Positions 25,490 through 34,214 of a stretch of DNA of 64,000 bases are shown here, one piece after another. This stretch comes from Acidobacteriota bacterium (GTDB taxonomy: Bacteria; Acidobacteriota; Aminicenantia; Aminicenantales; Saccharicenantaceae), in NCBI GenBank assembly GCA_028749115.1, contig JAQURD010000001.1, positions 276,218-340,217 on the forward strand, given 5' to 3'. The notes beneath the pieces were generated by a model, which made no database searches, was not told where the DNA came from, and saw nothing but the letters and a program-made list of their open reading frames with translations. The position numbers and the translations under genes were made by a program. Within the stretch, counting starts at the first letter, position 1; each line of letters begins with the position of its first letter.

Positions 25490-26383
25490 ATGAGAATAGT
25501 CAGGCAAAATAACTATACCTGCTCCGGAATTATGATTCTGATCTTAATGATGGTTTCTTTTTTATTGGCACCACTTACCATTGACGCTCAGAATCGTCCA
25601 AAGGGTTATTTGTTCATCATCGGTGGTGGGAACCGTTCGGAAGAAATGATGGAGAAATTCATTAACCTGGCTGCCCGGGTTAATCAAGGACGTATAGTTA
25701 TTCTTCCTATGGCCAGCGCTACACCGGAAGAAACTGGCCGCAGTCTGGTGGAAGAATTCAAGAACCTGGGGGTAACAGCCGTCGTTTTTTATAATCTCAG
25801 CCGGCGCGAGGCGGAAGATTATTCTACAGCCAGATGGCTAACTGGCAGCGGTGGTATTTATTTCCCTGGGGGAGATCAAAATAGAATCACTGAGGCCATT
25901 CTCGATACTCCCGTCCACAAAATGATTAAAGAACTCTATCAGCAAGGGGCAGTCATTGGCGGGACCAGTGCCGGAGCAGCGGTCATGAGCGAGCTAATGA
26001 TTACCGGCGATGAAATTAGAAAACCAGAAGAAGGTCATGAATTTGAAACTATTGAATCAGGAAATGTTATTCTGGCTCGTGGCTTAGGCTTGATCAACTC
26101 AGTTATCATTGATCAGCATTTTGCCACTCGCAAGCGCCATAATCGCCTGATCAGTGTTATCGCCGGCCATCCCGAACTTCTGGGAATAGGCATTGACGAA
26201 GAGACAGCTATTATTGTTTATCCCGATCAGACTTTTGATGTCATTGGTAATAAAAATGTCATTGTTTACGATCCTTCCCGAGCGCAGATAACGCCTGGAC
26301 GGGAACGGGCTATTGGTATCCGCGGGATGATCATGCACATCCTTCTGCCAGGAGAGAAATTTTCTATTCCCAAGAAAAAATGA
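25490..26383 (+). CDS. Secreted cyanophycinase-like peptidase (S51 family)
   Basis: 297 residues. An N-terminal hydrophobic signal (about residues 14-33, ending TIDAQ) predicts export. The Class I glutamine-amidotransferase-like fold is recognisable: YLFIIGGGNRSEEMMEKF, VILPMASATPEETG, IYFPGGDQNRITE and the nucleophile motif IGGTSAGAAVMSE, where Ser is catalytic in S51 peptidases. Then comes GLGLINSVIIDQHFATRKRHNRL, carrying the conserved acidic/His residues. Cyanophycinases cleave beta-aspartyl-arginine; secreted relatives probably act on isoaspartyl peptides. GGAGAAATAAAGG precedes the ATG. It fits the peptide-scavenging set in the window. Confidence 0.9.
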   Translation: MRIVRQNNYTCSGIMILILMMVSFLLAPLTIDAQNRPKGYLFIIGGGNRSEEMMEKFINLAARVNQGRIVILPMASATPEETGRSLVEEFKNLGVTAVVFYNLSRREAEDYSTARWLTGSGGIYFPGGDQNRITEAILDTPVHKMIKELYQQGAVIGGTSAGAAVMSELMITGDEIRKPEEGHEFETIESGNVILARGLGLINSVIIDQHFATRKRHNRLISVIAGHPELLGIGIDEETAIIVYPDQTFDVIGNKNVIVYDPSRAQITPGRERAIGIRGMIMHILLPGEKFSIPKKK

Positions 26384-26456
26384 GACCTAAAGCCTCTATT
26401 CTGGCCGTTCTTGACGACCCGGGTATTAAATGTTAGAGTTTTGATGAAGTTAGCTA

Positions 26457-26843
26457 ATGAGTCAGGACCAGAAAACACAGGACATAAATAAGGCCATAGA
26501 CAACAAGCTTGTTTTTTCAGCTACCGATATCTGCCGGCTGCTAAAGATCAACCGGCAAACACTTCAGGCCTGGGAAAAAGAATTTCCGGTTTTTTTTGCC
26601 GGTCAAACCGCCAGCGGCCAGCCAATTTACCGTCAAAAAGATGTCCTGATCATTTCACGCATAAAAGAATTGCTGGCAGAAAACAATCTGACCAATGCCG
26701 GTATTAAAAGAAAAATTGAGGAAGAATTCGGTTTAAAGACAGACAGGGTTACACCCGAGAAGATGCTGGCCGCCATTATTCAGATTAAAGAAGGGTTAAT
26801 GGAAATTTTACAGGCTCTTGAAAAAAGAAAGAAAAAAGGTTAA
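26457..26843 (+). CDS. MerR-type DNA-binding regulator
   Basis: 128 residues. A winged-helix HTH of MerR type spans about residues 20-75: FSATDICRLLKINRQTLQAW is the recognition helix pair, and GQPIYRQKDVLIISRIKELL is the wing. A region like the MerR dimer helix follows (KEGLMEILQALEKRKKKG). There is no effector-binding domain, as in the short HspR/MlrA-like and Acidobacteria-type MerR proteins, so any ligand is unknown. It is directly followed by tRNA-Pro and surE. The start has only a weak ribosome-binding site. Confidence 0.82.
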   Translation: MSQDQKTQDINKAIDNKLVFSATDICRLLKINRQTLQAWEKEFPVFFAGQTASGQPIYRQKDVLIISRIKELLAENNLTNAGIKRKIEEEFGLKTDRVTPEKMLAAIIQIKEGLMEILQALEKRKKKG

Positions 26844-26867
26844 ATTAAGTTTCACTTTTTAAAATAT

Positions 26868-26941
26868 CGGGACGTGGCGCAGCCTGGTAGCGCACATGCT
26901 TGGGGTGCATGGGGTCAGCGGTTCGAATCCGCTCGTCCCGA
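26868..26941 (+). tRNA. tRNA-Pro (anticodon GGG)
   Basis: A complete cloverleaf. The acceptor stem CGGGACG pairs with CGTCCCG (26934-26940), with discriminator A at 26941. The D arm is GCGC...GCGC, the anticodon stem CATGC/GCATG with loop TTGGGGT gives anticodon GGG at 26902-26904, and the T arm contains GGTTCGAATCC. The CCA end is not encoded. A T-run directly after the gene could help end transcription. Confidence 0.95.
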
Positions 26942-26966
26942 TTTTTTTGTAAGAAGCCATAACCAG

Positions 26967-27761
26967 ATGACCAGACCTTCACTTAAAGAAGCCAGTAAAA
27001 AAAAGTTAATTCTTCTAACCAATGATGATGGCTATAATTCACCTGGAATAACCGCTCTGGCCGAAGAACTGAGGCTATTAGCCAGGGTTTATATTGTTGC
27101 ACCCGACCGGGAGAGAAGTTCTATTTCGCTGGCGCTCACCCTGAGGCATCCACTGCGCGCTGAAAAAACAGAGCCCAATGTTTTTGCTGTGGACGGGACT
27201 CCAGCCGATTGCGTTTATATTGCCAGGAAATATGTTCTGGGACGCAAACCTGATTATCTGATCTCAGGTATGAATCTAGGTGCAAATCTCGGCTGTCAGG
27301 ATGTTTCCTACTCGGGCACAGTGGCCGCCGCCCTTCAGGGAACTTTTATGGGTATCCCCTCTCTGGCTGTTTCCCTGGTCAGATCTAATAGCACGGCCTT
27401 TGATTTTCAACCAGCTGCCCGCCTGGTCAGGAAAATAATTGAGGCTTTAGAAGGAAAAAAGATTCCGCCTAAGGTTTATCTCAATATAAATATTCCCCCT
27501 TTTCCCGTTAAAGGCCTGAAAATTTCCCGGCTGGGCGAGAGGCGTTATGCCCCGGAACTTATCAAAAAGAAAGACCCTCGCGGTAAAACTTATTTCTGGA
27601 TCGGTGTCGGCCATCCGAAAGCAGCCGGACCGTTAAACTCGGATGTTCATTTAGTTGATAGAGGCTGGGTGTCGGTCACCCCTTTGCAGATTGACCGGAC
27701 AGCTTATCCTGTTCTTCATAGCAGACTGCTCAACAGCCTGTTAAGCATTCATCTGGAATAA
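26967..27761 (+). CDS. surE: 5'/3'-nucleotidase SurE
   Basis: 264 residues from the ATG at 26967; the reading frame extends back through the tRNA gene, but that extension is coding noise. The SurE signature motifs are present in order: LLTNDDGYNSPGI (metal-binding Asp pair), VAPDRERSSISLALT, VDGTPADCVYIA, SGMNLGANLGCQDVSYSGTV, and the C-terminal DRGWVSVTPLQID. SurE is a divalent-metal-dependent phosphatase acting on nucleoside monophosphates and polyphosphate. The ribosome-binding site is weak, so the exact start is not certain. Confidence 0.94.
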   Translation: MTRPSLKEASKKKLILLTNDDGYNSPGITALAEELRLLARVYIVAPDRERSSISLALTLRHPLRAEKTEPNVFAVDGTPADCVYIARKYVLGRKPDYLISGMNLGANLGCQDVSYSGTVAAALQGTFMGIPSLAVSLVRSNSTAFDFQPAARLVRKIIEALEGKKIPPKVYLNINIPPFPVKGLKISRLGERRYAPELIKKKDPRGKTYFWIGVGHPKAAGPLNSDVHLVDRGWVSVTPLQIDRTAYPVLHSRLLNSLLSIHLE

Positions 27762-27789
27762 AGGCTGGGAACTATTCAAAGGCTTATTT

Positions 27790-28470
27790 TCAACGGGTTG
27801 TTCCATCAGAATCTTTAGAAACCAATAATTTTCTCTGCTTCCGGCTATGGATAAAACTGATGCCAGCCGGAATTAAAGAGATAACGATGATAGCGATAAT
27901 AACCAGGGAAAAATTTTCTTTCACGACAGGTATATTTCCAAAGTAATAACCACCAAATAAAAACAGGGAGACCCACATCACGCTCCCCACCAGGCTATAA
28001 ATAAAGAATTTAAGATAGGTCATTTTTCCAATACCGGCTACAAAGGGTGCAAAAGTGCGGATAAAAGGCATAAAACGGGCAATGATAATGGTTATCGAGC
28101 CATGTTTTTCGTAAAAATTATGTGTCTGATCTAGGTAATTTTTATTGAAAAACCGGCTTTTTTCTTTCTTAAAGATTTCAGGGCCAACTTTATATCCAAT
28201 CCAGTAGTTACTCAGATTACCAGCGAAAGCCGCCAAACTGAGTAACAGGAAAAGGCCGATAAGATTAAGATCACCTAGAGCGGCAATGGCCCCGGCAGCA
28301 AAAAGCAGGGAATCACCAGGTAAAAAAGGCGTAACCACAAATCCAGTTTCAGCAAAGATAACAAAAAATATGATGAGATATGTCCACAGCCCGAATTGAT
28401 CAATAAACTGGCTGATGTAGCGATCAACATGAATGAGAATATCAATGAATTTTTCTATAAAATCTATCAA
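27790..28470 (-). CDS. DedA family membrane protein
   Basis: 226 residues with about five to six transmembrane segments. DedA/SNARE-associated features are clear: VTPFLPGDSLLFAAGAIAAL, GNLSNYWIGYKVG, IIIARFMPFIRTFAPFVAGIGKM and the final re-entrant LFLFGGYYFGN. Family members contribute to membrane homeostasis, probably by moving lipid carriers or phospholipids across the membrane. The frame starts with a TTG (28470) and no better ATG follows in the N-terminal region, so this start is taken. It stands alone, convergent with surE. Confidence 0.9.
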   Translation of the reverse strand: MIDFIEKFIDILIHVDRYISQFIDQFGLWTYLIIFFVIFAETGFVVTPFLPGDSLLFAAGAIAALGDLNLIGLFLLLSLAAFAGNLSNYWIGYKVGPEIFKKEKSRFFNKNYLDQTHNFYEKHGSITIIIARFMPFIRTFAPFVAGIGKMTYLKFFIYSLVGSVMWVSLFLFGGYYFGNIPVVKENFSLVIIAIIVISLIPAGISFIHSRKQRKLLVSKDSDGTTR

Positions 28471-28796
28471 CTGTTTATCCCAACCTTGACTGGAATTCTC
28501 AACCTTAATTTGAGCTAGATTTATGACTAACTATACACATTTTCTCACAAGCTGACAAGCTTAAACCGCTTCGCTTGCCATCTTTTCCCGGACTTAAATC
28601 TTCTTGAGAGTTTACCTTAATATCTTGCCTTTAAAGTAATCACACTGCCTATATTTTTTCAACCAGTGCAGTTCTTTAGAGTTGAACTTAGGATCTTGTT
28701 TTTAAAGTGCTCTTAAGAAGCTAAAATCTCTGCTATAATCAAATTGAAAAAATTAATAGTTTCAGGTCACCAGCCGGGATTATTTTCCAGGTAGGA
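28471..28796. other. Intergenic region between diverging dedA and radical SAM genes
   Basis: 326 bases with no gene seen. The only clear element is a TATAAT at 28734-28739, about 58 bases ahead of the radical SAM start, without a convincing -35 box 16-18 bases upstream. No repeat or hairpin stands out. Confidence 0.5.
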
Positions 28797-29795
28797 ATGC
28801 CAAGAATCATGGATAAAATATTTTTTAAGGAACGCAAGCTTGAATCTATTGAGCGGGCGCTAGCCAGGTTTTCCCCTCTCGCTTCTAATTGCTGCCTGTG
28901 TCCACGCTGCTGTCAGGTTAACCGGACAAGTGGTCAGGCGGGCATCTGCCAGACAGGAGATCAAGCTCGAGTTTCAACCAGCTTGCTTCATTTTGGTGAG
29001 GAACCAGTTATCAGCGGGCAGGGCGGACCGGGAAAAGCACGCGGTTCAGGAACAATTTTTTTTGCTGGCTGCAATCTGAAATGTCTTTTCTGCCAGAATT
29101 ACCAGCTAAGCTGGCTTAACCAGGGCGAGCTGGTCAGTGATGAAGAACTGGCCGATTTAATGCTGAATCTCCAGGCTCAAGGTGCTTTAAATATCAATCT
29201 GGTTTCTCCTACCCATGTTGTTTTGCCTGTCCTTCGTGCTCTAAAAATTGCCTATTGCCACGGCCTGACCATTCCTGTTGTTTATAATTCTAACGGTTAT
29301 GACTCGATTGACGTCATTGAGGAACTGCGAGGAGTCATAGATATTTATTTACCTGACCTGAAATATATGTCCGGAGAACTATCAAAAAAATATTCAGCTG
29401 CACCCGATTACTTTGAAAAAGCACGGCTGGCCATTCAAGACATGTACTGCCAGCAACCTGAACTAATCCTTGATAATCAGGAAACAGCCACCCAGGGCTT
29501 AATTATCCGTCATCTGGTTCTCCCCGGCTGCCTGGATGATTCAATTCAAATCATAGACTGGGTAGCTAAAAACCTCTCAGGTTCAGTTGGGCTTAGCCTG
29601 ATGAGTCAGTACCATCCCTGCTTCCAGGCCCCGCCAGAACTCCGGCGCGAGATTAGCCGGAAAGAATACCAGGCAATAACGAACCACGCCGCCTGCCATG
29701 ATTTCGCTTATTTCTTTCTTCAGCCAGAGCCCTTCCTGTCTGATGAGCATCTTATGCCAGATTTCCGCCGGGAACATCCCTTCCGCTGGAAATAG
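28797..29795 (+). CDS. Radical SAM protein, PflX-like (COG1313)
   Basis: 332 residues. A distinctive N-terminal cysteine region (NCCLCPRCCQVNRTSGQAG) precedes the radical SAM core, whose cluster motif is CNLKCLFCQNYQ (CxxxCxxC) at about residue 95. Later motifs include VVYNSNGYDS, IDIYLPDLKYM and LVLPGCLDDS. This matches the PflX-like group annotated as pyruvate-formate-lyase-activating-enzyme-like; the actual substrate is unknown. An ATG four codons later (28809) is an alternative start, and neither has a strong ribosome-binding site. It stands alone, followed by a hairpin. Confidence 0.88.
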   Translation: MPRIMDKIFFKERKLESIERALARFSPLASNCCLCPRCCQVNRTSGQAGICQTGDQARVSTSLLHFGEEPVISGQGGPGKARGSGTIFFAGCNLKCLFCQNYQLSWLNQGELVSDEELADLMLNLQAQGALNINLVSPTHVVLPVLRALKIAYCHGLTIPVVYNSNGYDSIDVIEELRGVIDIYLPDLKYMSGELSKKYSAAPDYFEKARLAIQDMYCQQPELILDNQETATQGLIIRHLVLPGCLDDSIQIIDWVAKNLSGSVGLSLMSQYHPCFQAPPELRREISRKEYQAITNHAACHDFAYFFLQPEPFLSDEHLMPDFRREHPFRWK

Positions 29796-29845
29796 TCTCA
29801 CTCCCTCTTCGCTGGTTAAGATAGCTGAACTTTTAACCGAAAATC

Positions 29846-29896
29846 CTGAGCCAGGCTGTCCGCCTTCCTTTTACAGAATTTAGACAGCCTGCTCAG
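29846..29896 (-). terminator. Hairpin between convergent radical SAM and OmpA-like genes
   Basis: CTGAGC-CAGGCTGTC pairs with GACAGCCTG-CTCAG (one bulge) around a 22-base loop. On the minus strand T-rich sequence follows, so it could end the OmpA-like transcript; the plus side is less T-rich. A second short inverted repeat (AAAAACTA/TAGTTTTT, 29901-29917) lies next to it. Confidence 0.5.
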
Positions 29897-29917
29897 AAAA
29901 TAAAAACTATTTAGTTT

Positions 29918-30547
29918 TTATTCATAAACAAGAATTTCTACCCGTCTATTTTGAGCCCGGCCTTCCCGGCTGGAGTTATCAGCCACTGGCACCGAGTTCC
30001 CCAGACTGACCACCGACATGCGGTAAAGAGGAATATGATAAGTTTTATAGAGATACATCATAACTGCTTCTGCTCTTTTCTTGCCAATGGCCAGATTAAC
30101 TTCCTCCGGTCCAACATTATCAGTATGACCCTGAATCTCCAGATAAACACCTTTGTTTTCCTCTATTAGTCTCTGGACAAAATTATCAACTGCTGCTTTG
30201 GCTTCCGGGCTCAGCTCAGAACTGTTAAAGGCAAATTTAGCTTCGTTGTTGCTGAGGGTAGCTTTCATAACAAGATTCCCCTTAATCATGGTTTTGACCT
30301 CTTCAATTTTCCCGTCAACCTGTTTAATCTGGGAATCCTGCTCGTTAATTAATTCGCCGATGGTCGCCAGCTTTTCATCATGTTCTTTAATCCTCTTTTG
30401 TGTCTCCTCAACTTCTGTTGAGATACTAGCCATTTTTTGATCTACAGATGAGACTTCTGTATTAACATACTTTTTAGTGGCACAGGCTAAACTGAAAACC
30501 AGACCAGCTATGATCAGCACCATTAACCCGTAAAAGCTTCTTTTCAT
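29918..30547 (-). CDS. OmpA family lipoprotein
   Basis: 209 residues from the ATG at 30545-30547, chosen for AAAGGAGA six bases upstream; the frame is open further but the extension lacks a signal sequence. The signal and lipobox (FSLACATKK, Cys22) indicate a lipoprotein. Residues about 30-90 are a coiled coil (EVEETQKRIKEHDEKLATI). The C-terminal 110 residues are an OmpA-like peptidoglycan-binding domain, with FAFNSSELSPEAK, EIQGHTDNVGPEE, GKKRAEAV and GREGRAQNRRVEILV-like ends. It should tether the outer membrane to the cell wall. Confidence 0.93.
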   Translation of the reverse strand: MKRSFYGLMVLIIAGLVFSLACATKKYVNTEVSSVDQKMASISTEVEETQKRIKEHDEKLATIGELINEQDSQIKQVDGKIEEVKTMIKGNLVMKATLSNNEAKFAFNSSELSPEAKAAVDNFVQRLIEENKGVYLEIQGHTDNVGPEEVNLAIGKKRAEAVMMYLYKTYHIPLYRMSVVSLGNSVPVADNSSREGRAQNRRVEILVYE

Positions 30548-30677
30548 CCTTATCTCCTTTCGTTGGCCTTGAGGCTTAATGAGTAAGTTCCATTTCTCAA
30601 TTTTACCGATTATAAACCAAAACCAGATCATTTTCAGCTAATTTAAAAAAATCATTTAGAGCCGCCTCGCCCACCGG

Positions 30678-31631
30678 CTAATACCCCTGGCGTGTTCTTA
30701 GCCTGTAATGCCCTTTAACCGTTGTCACTTTTATCCGGCGGTAGCGGTTATCATCATGATAAGAAGTATAACCGATAATATACTGATGACTCTGTTCTTT
30801 TCTTATCTCATAGATTGAGGCCAGCAGTCCCTCCATCGTGTTCAGGAAGAAGGCCCGGCCGCCCGTCGCTCTGGCAAAAAGATCCAGAGTGGCTACTAAG
30901 CCGGCCGTGTTCTGGCTGGCTGATTTTCTATGCCTGGCCAGGATTTCTTCCGCTTTTGGTATCTTATACCCAATAACATAAATTGGCACATCAACCCGGC
31001 GGGCGATCTCCAGAGCCTGGCCCGCTGAAGACTGGCTATCATTTTCAAGACCATCAGTTACCAGGAGTAGAGCCCTCTTCTCCTTTTTAGCCCGGACAGC
31101 ATATTGAGGGGAAACGGCCACGGCATCGTTTAAGGCCGTCTTGCCGTAAGCTTTTTCTTTATCGAGAGCAGATAGAAAAGCTGCTTTATCAGCCGAATGA
31201 CTGGCCGCTATCTCCACCTGGCCATCAGCAAAAACTAACAGGGCCACTTCATCATCAGGAGCCAGGATTTTTTCTGCCATGATGTGCAGGGCTTGACGGA
31301 CTTCCTCAAACTTATTTTCGAGGACCATACTCCCGCTGACATCGAGTAAAACCGTCAGGCTTAAAGGTGCGGCCTGATCATGCTCGAAATAAGTAATGGC
31401 CTTCTTTTCGTCATTCTCATAAACGATAAAATCCTTTTTCTCCAGGTCATTGACATAACGTCCCCGCTTATCCTGCACGGTGACCGCGATGGTCACAGCA
31501 TTGACCGTCAGGTTGTAAGCCGGCCTATCCAGGCGAATTTGATCTGTCCTTTCCTGACCGGTCCCAATCAAGGGAGCAAGCAAGACAAGAATCAAAAATA
31601 ATAAAAGCAACCAGGACCGGTAATTTCTCAA
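30678..31631 (-). CDS. Secreted VWFA-related domain protein
   Basis: 317 residues. A signal peptide (about residues 5-25, LLLLFLILVLLAPL) is followed by a short beta segment (NAVTIAVTVQDKRGRYVNDL plus KDFIVYENDEKKAIT) characteristic of the Acidobacteria-type VWFA-related proteins. The von Willebrand A domain has a MIDAS motif DVSGSM, a threonine loop (GKTALNDAV), and the Asp in VTDGLENDS. These residues bind a divalent metal and a protein partner. The start is a TTG preceded by GGGGA. Its role is unknown. It is independent of the pst operon downstream, with 42 bases between the gene ends. Confidence 0.86.
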   Translation of the reverse strand: MRNYRSWLLLLFLILVLLAPLIGTGQERTDQIRLDRPAYNLTVNAVTIAVTVQDKRGRYVNDLEKKDFIVYENDEKKAITYFEHDQAAPLSLTVLLDVSGSMVLENKFEEVRQALHIMAEKILAPDDEVALLVFADGQVEIAASHSADKAAFLSALDKEKAYGKTALNDAVAVSPQYAVRAKKEKRALLLVTDGLENDSQSSAGQALEIARRVDVPIYVIGYKIPKAEEILARHRKSASQNTAGLVATLDLFARATGGRAFFLNTMEGLLASIYEIRKEQSHQYIIGYTSYHDDNRYRRIKVTTVKGHYRLRTRQGY

Positions 31632-31694
31632 TTTTTTATCCCCTTATCTCTTGTTTTCAGCTCAAGACCAAAACATGGACGTTTTCAGGCTGAA

Positions 31695-32363
31695 CTATTT
31701 TAGAGCCCCTGGCCGGTGTTTAACCACTTCGGCTTTGACCAGGTAAATCACATCTTCGGCAATGTTAGTAGCATGATCACATATTCTTTCCAGGTGCCTG
31801 GCTACCAGTAAAAGAGGAATTGCCCGTGGAACAGTAGTAGCATCCTTTTTCATATAATCATTAATCAATTCTGACTGGACAAGATTCCTGAGTTCATCAG
31901 CCTCATTATCTCTTAAAATGACTGATCTGGCCAATTCTGTATTCTTATTGACAAATGAATTGATAACATCCTTGACCATCCCCTGAGCCAGAGAAGCCAA
32001 CTTCGGAATATCAATTAAAGGCTTAAGCAGCGGCTGGTCGGCTAATTCTTTAACCCGCTCGGCAATATCGACTGCCAGATCGGCAATTCTTTCCAGGTCA
32101 GTTGTTATTTTCATTGACATAATAACAAACCGGAGGTCAGCAGCCGCCGGCTGGTAGAGGGCAATTAAATTCAGGCACTTCTCCTCTATCTCAAGTTCCA
32201 TGGCATCAATGCGGTCATCATCTTTGATAATTGAGTCGGCCATTTTCCGGCTCAACTCTCTTAGAGCTCGAATAGACAGCCCTATTAAGCTTTCGACTTC
32301 GCCGCTCATCTCCAGCAATTTTTTATTAAGTTCCAGCAACTCTTCATCAAAATATCTGGTCAT
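31695..32363 (-). CDS. phoU: Phosphate-specific transport system regulator PhoU
   Basis: 222 residues from the ATG at 32361-32363, which has GAGGAGA upstream; a slightly earlier ATG has its GGAG too close to serve. The PhoU two-repeat helical architecture is visible, with the metal-binding motifs of both halves: DRIDAMELEIEEKCL and RDNEADELRNLVQSEL, and repeated DLERIADLAVDIAERV and HLERICDHATNIAEDV. PhoU modulates phosphate uptake and PhoR signalling. It is the last gene of the pst operon and follows the second PstB after 42 bases. Confidence 0.95.
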   Translation of the reverse strand: MTRYFDEELLELNKKLLEMSGEVESLIGLSIRALRELSRKMADSIIKDDDRIDAMELEIEEKCLNLIALYQPAAADLRFVIMSMKITTDLERIADLAVDIAERVKELADQPLLKPLIDIPKLASLAQGMVKDVINSFVNKNTELARSVILRDNEADELRNLVQSELINDYMKKDATTVPRAIPLLLVARHLERICDHATNIAEDVIYLVKAEVVKHRPGALK

Positions 32364-32405
32364 TGCTTTCTCCTCGACCATTCTCCAACAGTCCAGGCTT
32401 CCCTT

Positions 32406-33179
32406 TTAACCAAACCTGCCAGTTACATAATCTTCAGTCCGCCTATCTCTCGGGCTGGTAAAAATTTGATCGGTCTCGCCAAATTCTACCAGTTCACCCA
32501 GCAAAAAATAACCCGTATAATCAGATACCCGGGCTGCCTGTTGCATATTATGAGTGACGATGATTATAGTATATTTTTCTTTCAGTTGATACATCAAATC
32601 TTCAATTCTGGCTGTAGCCGTCGGATCAAGAGCTGAACATGGTTCATCCATCAGAACGACATCTGGCTCAACTGCCAGGACACGGGCCAGGCATAACCTC
32701 TGTTGTTGCTCGCCAGTCAGGCTAAGAGCATTAGCCTGCAACTTATCTTGAAGCTCATCCCAGAGATTAACCGCCTGCAAGCTCCGGAAAAGCCTTTCTT
32801 CCATAAAGCCCCGGGCGGTCTGCCCATGAACCCGCAGCCCGTAAGTTACATTGTCAAAAATACTTAAAGGAAAAGGATTCGGCCGCTGAAAAACCATGCC
32901 GACCTTTCTCCTCAGCTCAAGTAAATCTGTATCAGGTTCAAAGATATCTTTCCCATCAAAGACAACCTGGCCCTCAGTTCTTGCTCCCTCAATCAAATCA
33001 TTCATCCTGTTCAGGGCACGGAGAAAAGTTGATTTACCACAGCCGGAAGGACCAATCAGGGCAGTTATTTTTCTGGCCTGAACATTGATATTAACGTTTT
33101 TTAGAGCCTGAAATTGGCCATAAAAAACTGACAGGAACTTAACCTCGATAATATTTTCCCGCTGAGTCATTTCTGCCAT
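32406..33179 (-). CDS. pstB: Phosphate ABC transporter ATPase, PstB1 (altered signature motif)
   Basis: 257 residues, the usual PstB length. Walker A is canonical (GPSGCGKST, 43-51), as are the Q-loop (VFQRP, Gln98), Walker B with catalytic Glu179 (VVLMDEP) and the H-loop His210 (VTHN). The ABC signature, usually LSGGQ, is LTGEQ (154-158); the second Gly is replaced by Glu. The neighbouring PstB2 has the opposite pattern. A normal PstB homodimer with two LTGEQ motifs would have both ATP sites altered, so this protein may depend on its neighbour. It lies after PstB2 and before phoU. Confidence 0.92.
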   Translation of the reverse strand: MAEMTQRENIIEVKFLSVFYGQFQALKNVNINVQARKITALIGPSGCGKSTFLRALNRMNDLIEGARTEGQVVFDGKDIFEPDTDLLELRRKVGMVFQRPNPFPLSIFDNVTYGLRVHGQTARGFMEERLFRSLQAVNLWDELQDKLQANALSLTGEQQQRLCLARVLAVEPDVVLMDEPCSALDPTATARIEDLMYQLKEKYTIIIVTHNMQQAARVSDYTGYFLLGELVEFGETDQIFTSPRDRRTEDYVTGRFG

Positions 33180-33394
33180 ATCTCTACCTTATTATCATCA
33201 GTCTTCAGTTTTCCTCTTCTTCGAGTCACATCCTGGCCAATTTTCTTTTCTGCTTGCTTCTTCCATTTTTATATCCTGTTTTTTAATCTTTTTTTTCTTT
33301 TTTATTAAATTTTATTTAAATTTATATCAGCCAACAGGAATAAGCCTCTGTCTTTTGTTCTCCATCTCAAAATTTTTATCATTTTGTTTCGGCC

Positions 33395-34156
33395 TCAGCC
33401 AAACTTACCCTCGATATAATTTTCAGTGCGTTTATCTGCCGGCCGCGTAAAAATAATCCCCGTTTCATTTACTTCTACCAGCTCACCCATTAGAAAAAAG
33501 GCGGTTCGGTCGGCCACCCGGGCTGCCTGTTTAGTATTATTGGTCACCAGGATAATTGTGTAATCTTTTTTAAGCAGTCGGAGAGTGTCTTCGATTTTCA
33601 TTGTCGAGATAGGATCGAGGCCTGAAGTCGGCTCGTCCAGCAGGATATATTCAGGCTTAAGAGCCAGAACCCGTGCCAGGCACAACCTCTGCTGCTGCCC
33701 GCCTGACAGCTTTAGAGCGCTGGTTTTAAGGCGATCCTTAACTTCAATCCACAATCCAGCTTTTTCTAAACAGTCTTCAACCAGGCCATCAAGATCCAGC
33801 CGGTATTTTTTACCCTGGAGTTTGGGACCAAAGACCAGATTGTCATAAATACTCATCGGCAGAGGAACCGGTGTAGCAAAAACCATGCCCAGTTGGCGCC
33901 GCAGGGCGGCTACCTCAATCCCTGGACAGTAAATGTTCTGCCCATCAATTAAGATTTTACCTGTAACTCTCGAACCCGGGACAAGATCACCAAGCCGGTT
34001 AAGGCAGGTCAAAAAAGTTGATTTACCGCTTCTGGCTGGACCAATTATACCCAGGATTTCATTCCGGTAAACCTGCAGATTAAGGTTCTTCAAACTCTGT
34101 TGCTGGCCATAAAAATGGCTGAAATTTATGACCTGAATAGCTGTGTCTTTCATCAC
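33395..34156 (-). CDS. Second PstB-type ATPase, PstB2 (degenerate ATP site)
   Basis: 253 residues, clearly homologous to PstB1. Its signature motif is canonical (LSGGQQQRL, 150-158), and Walker B with Glu175 is kept (ILLDEPTSGLDP). Three other sites are changed: Walker A is GPARSGKST, with Arg42 where Gly is standard; the Q-loop Gln is Ala94 (MVFATP); the H-loop His is Asn206 (LVTNN). These are the changes expected in the non-catalytic half of an asymmetric ABC dimer. It sits directly after pstA (58 bases) and before pstB1, so the operon carries both ATPases. Confidence 0.9.
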   Translation of the reverse strand: MMKDTAIQVINFSHFYGQQQSLKNLNLQVYRNEILGIIGPARSGKSTFLTCLNRLGDLVPGSRVTGKILIDGQNIYCPGIEVAALRRQLGMVFATPVPLPMSIYDNLVFGPKLQGKKYRLDLDGLVEDCLEKAGLWIEVKDRLKTSALKLSGGQQQRLCLARVLALKPEYILLDEPTSGLDPISTMKIEDTLRLLKKDYTIILVTNNTKQAARVADRTAFFLMGELVEVNETGIIFTRPADKRTENYIEGKFG

Positions 34157-34214
34157 CCGATTGCCCTGTTTTCCTCTTCATCCAGATTCATTCTTTATCC
34201 CTGCCTATCCGCCA

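Noticed and set aside
26874-26966. Upstream extension of the surE frame to 26874
   Set aside because: It reads straight through the tRNA-Pro gene, and SurE's conserved N-terminus begins well after it.
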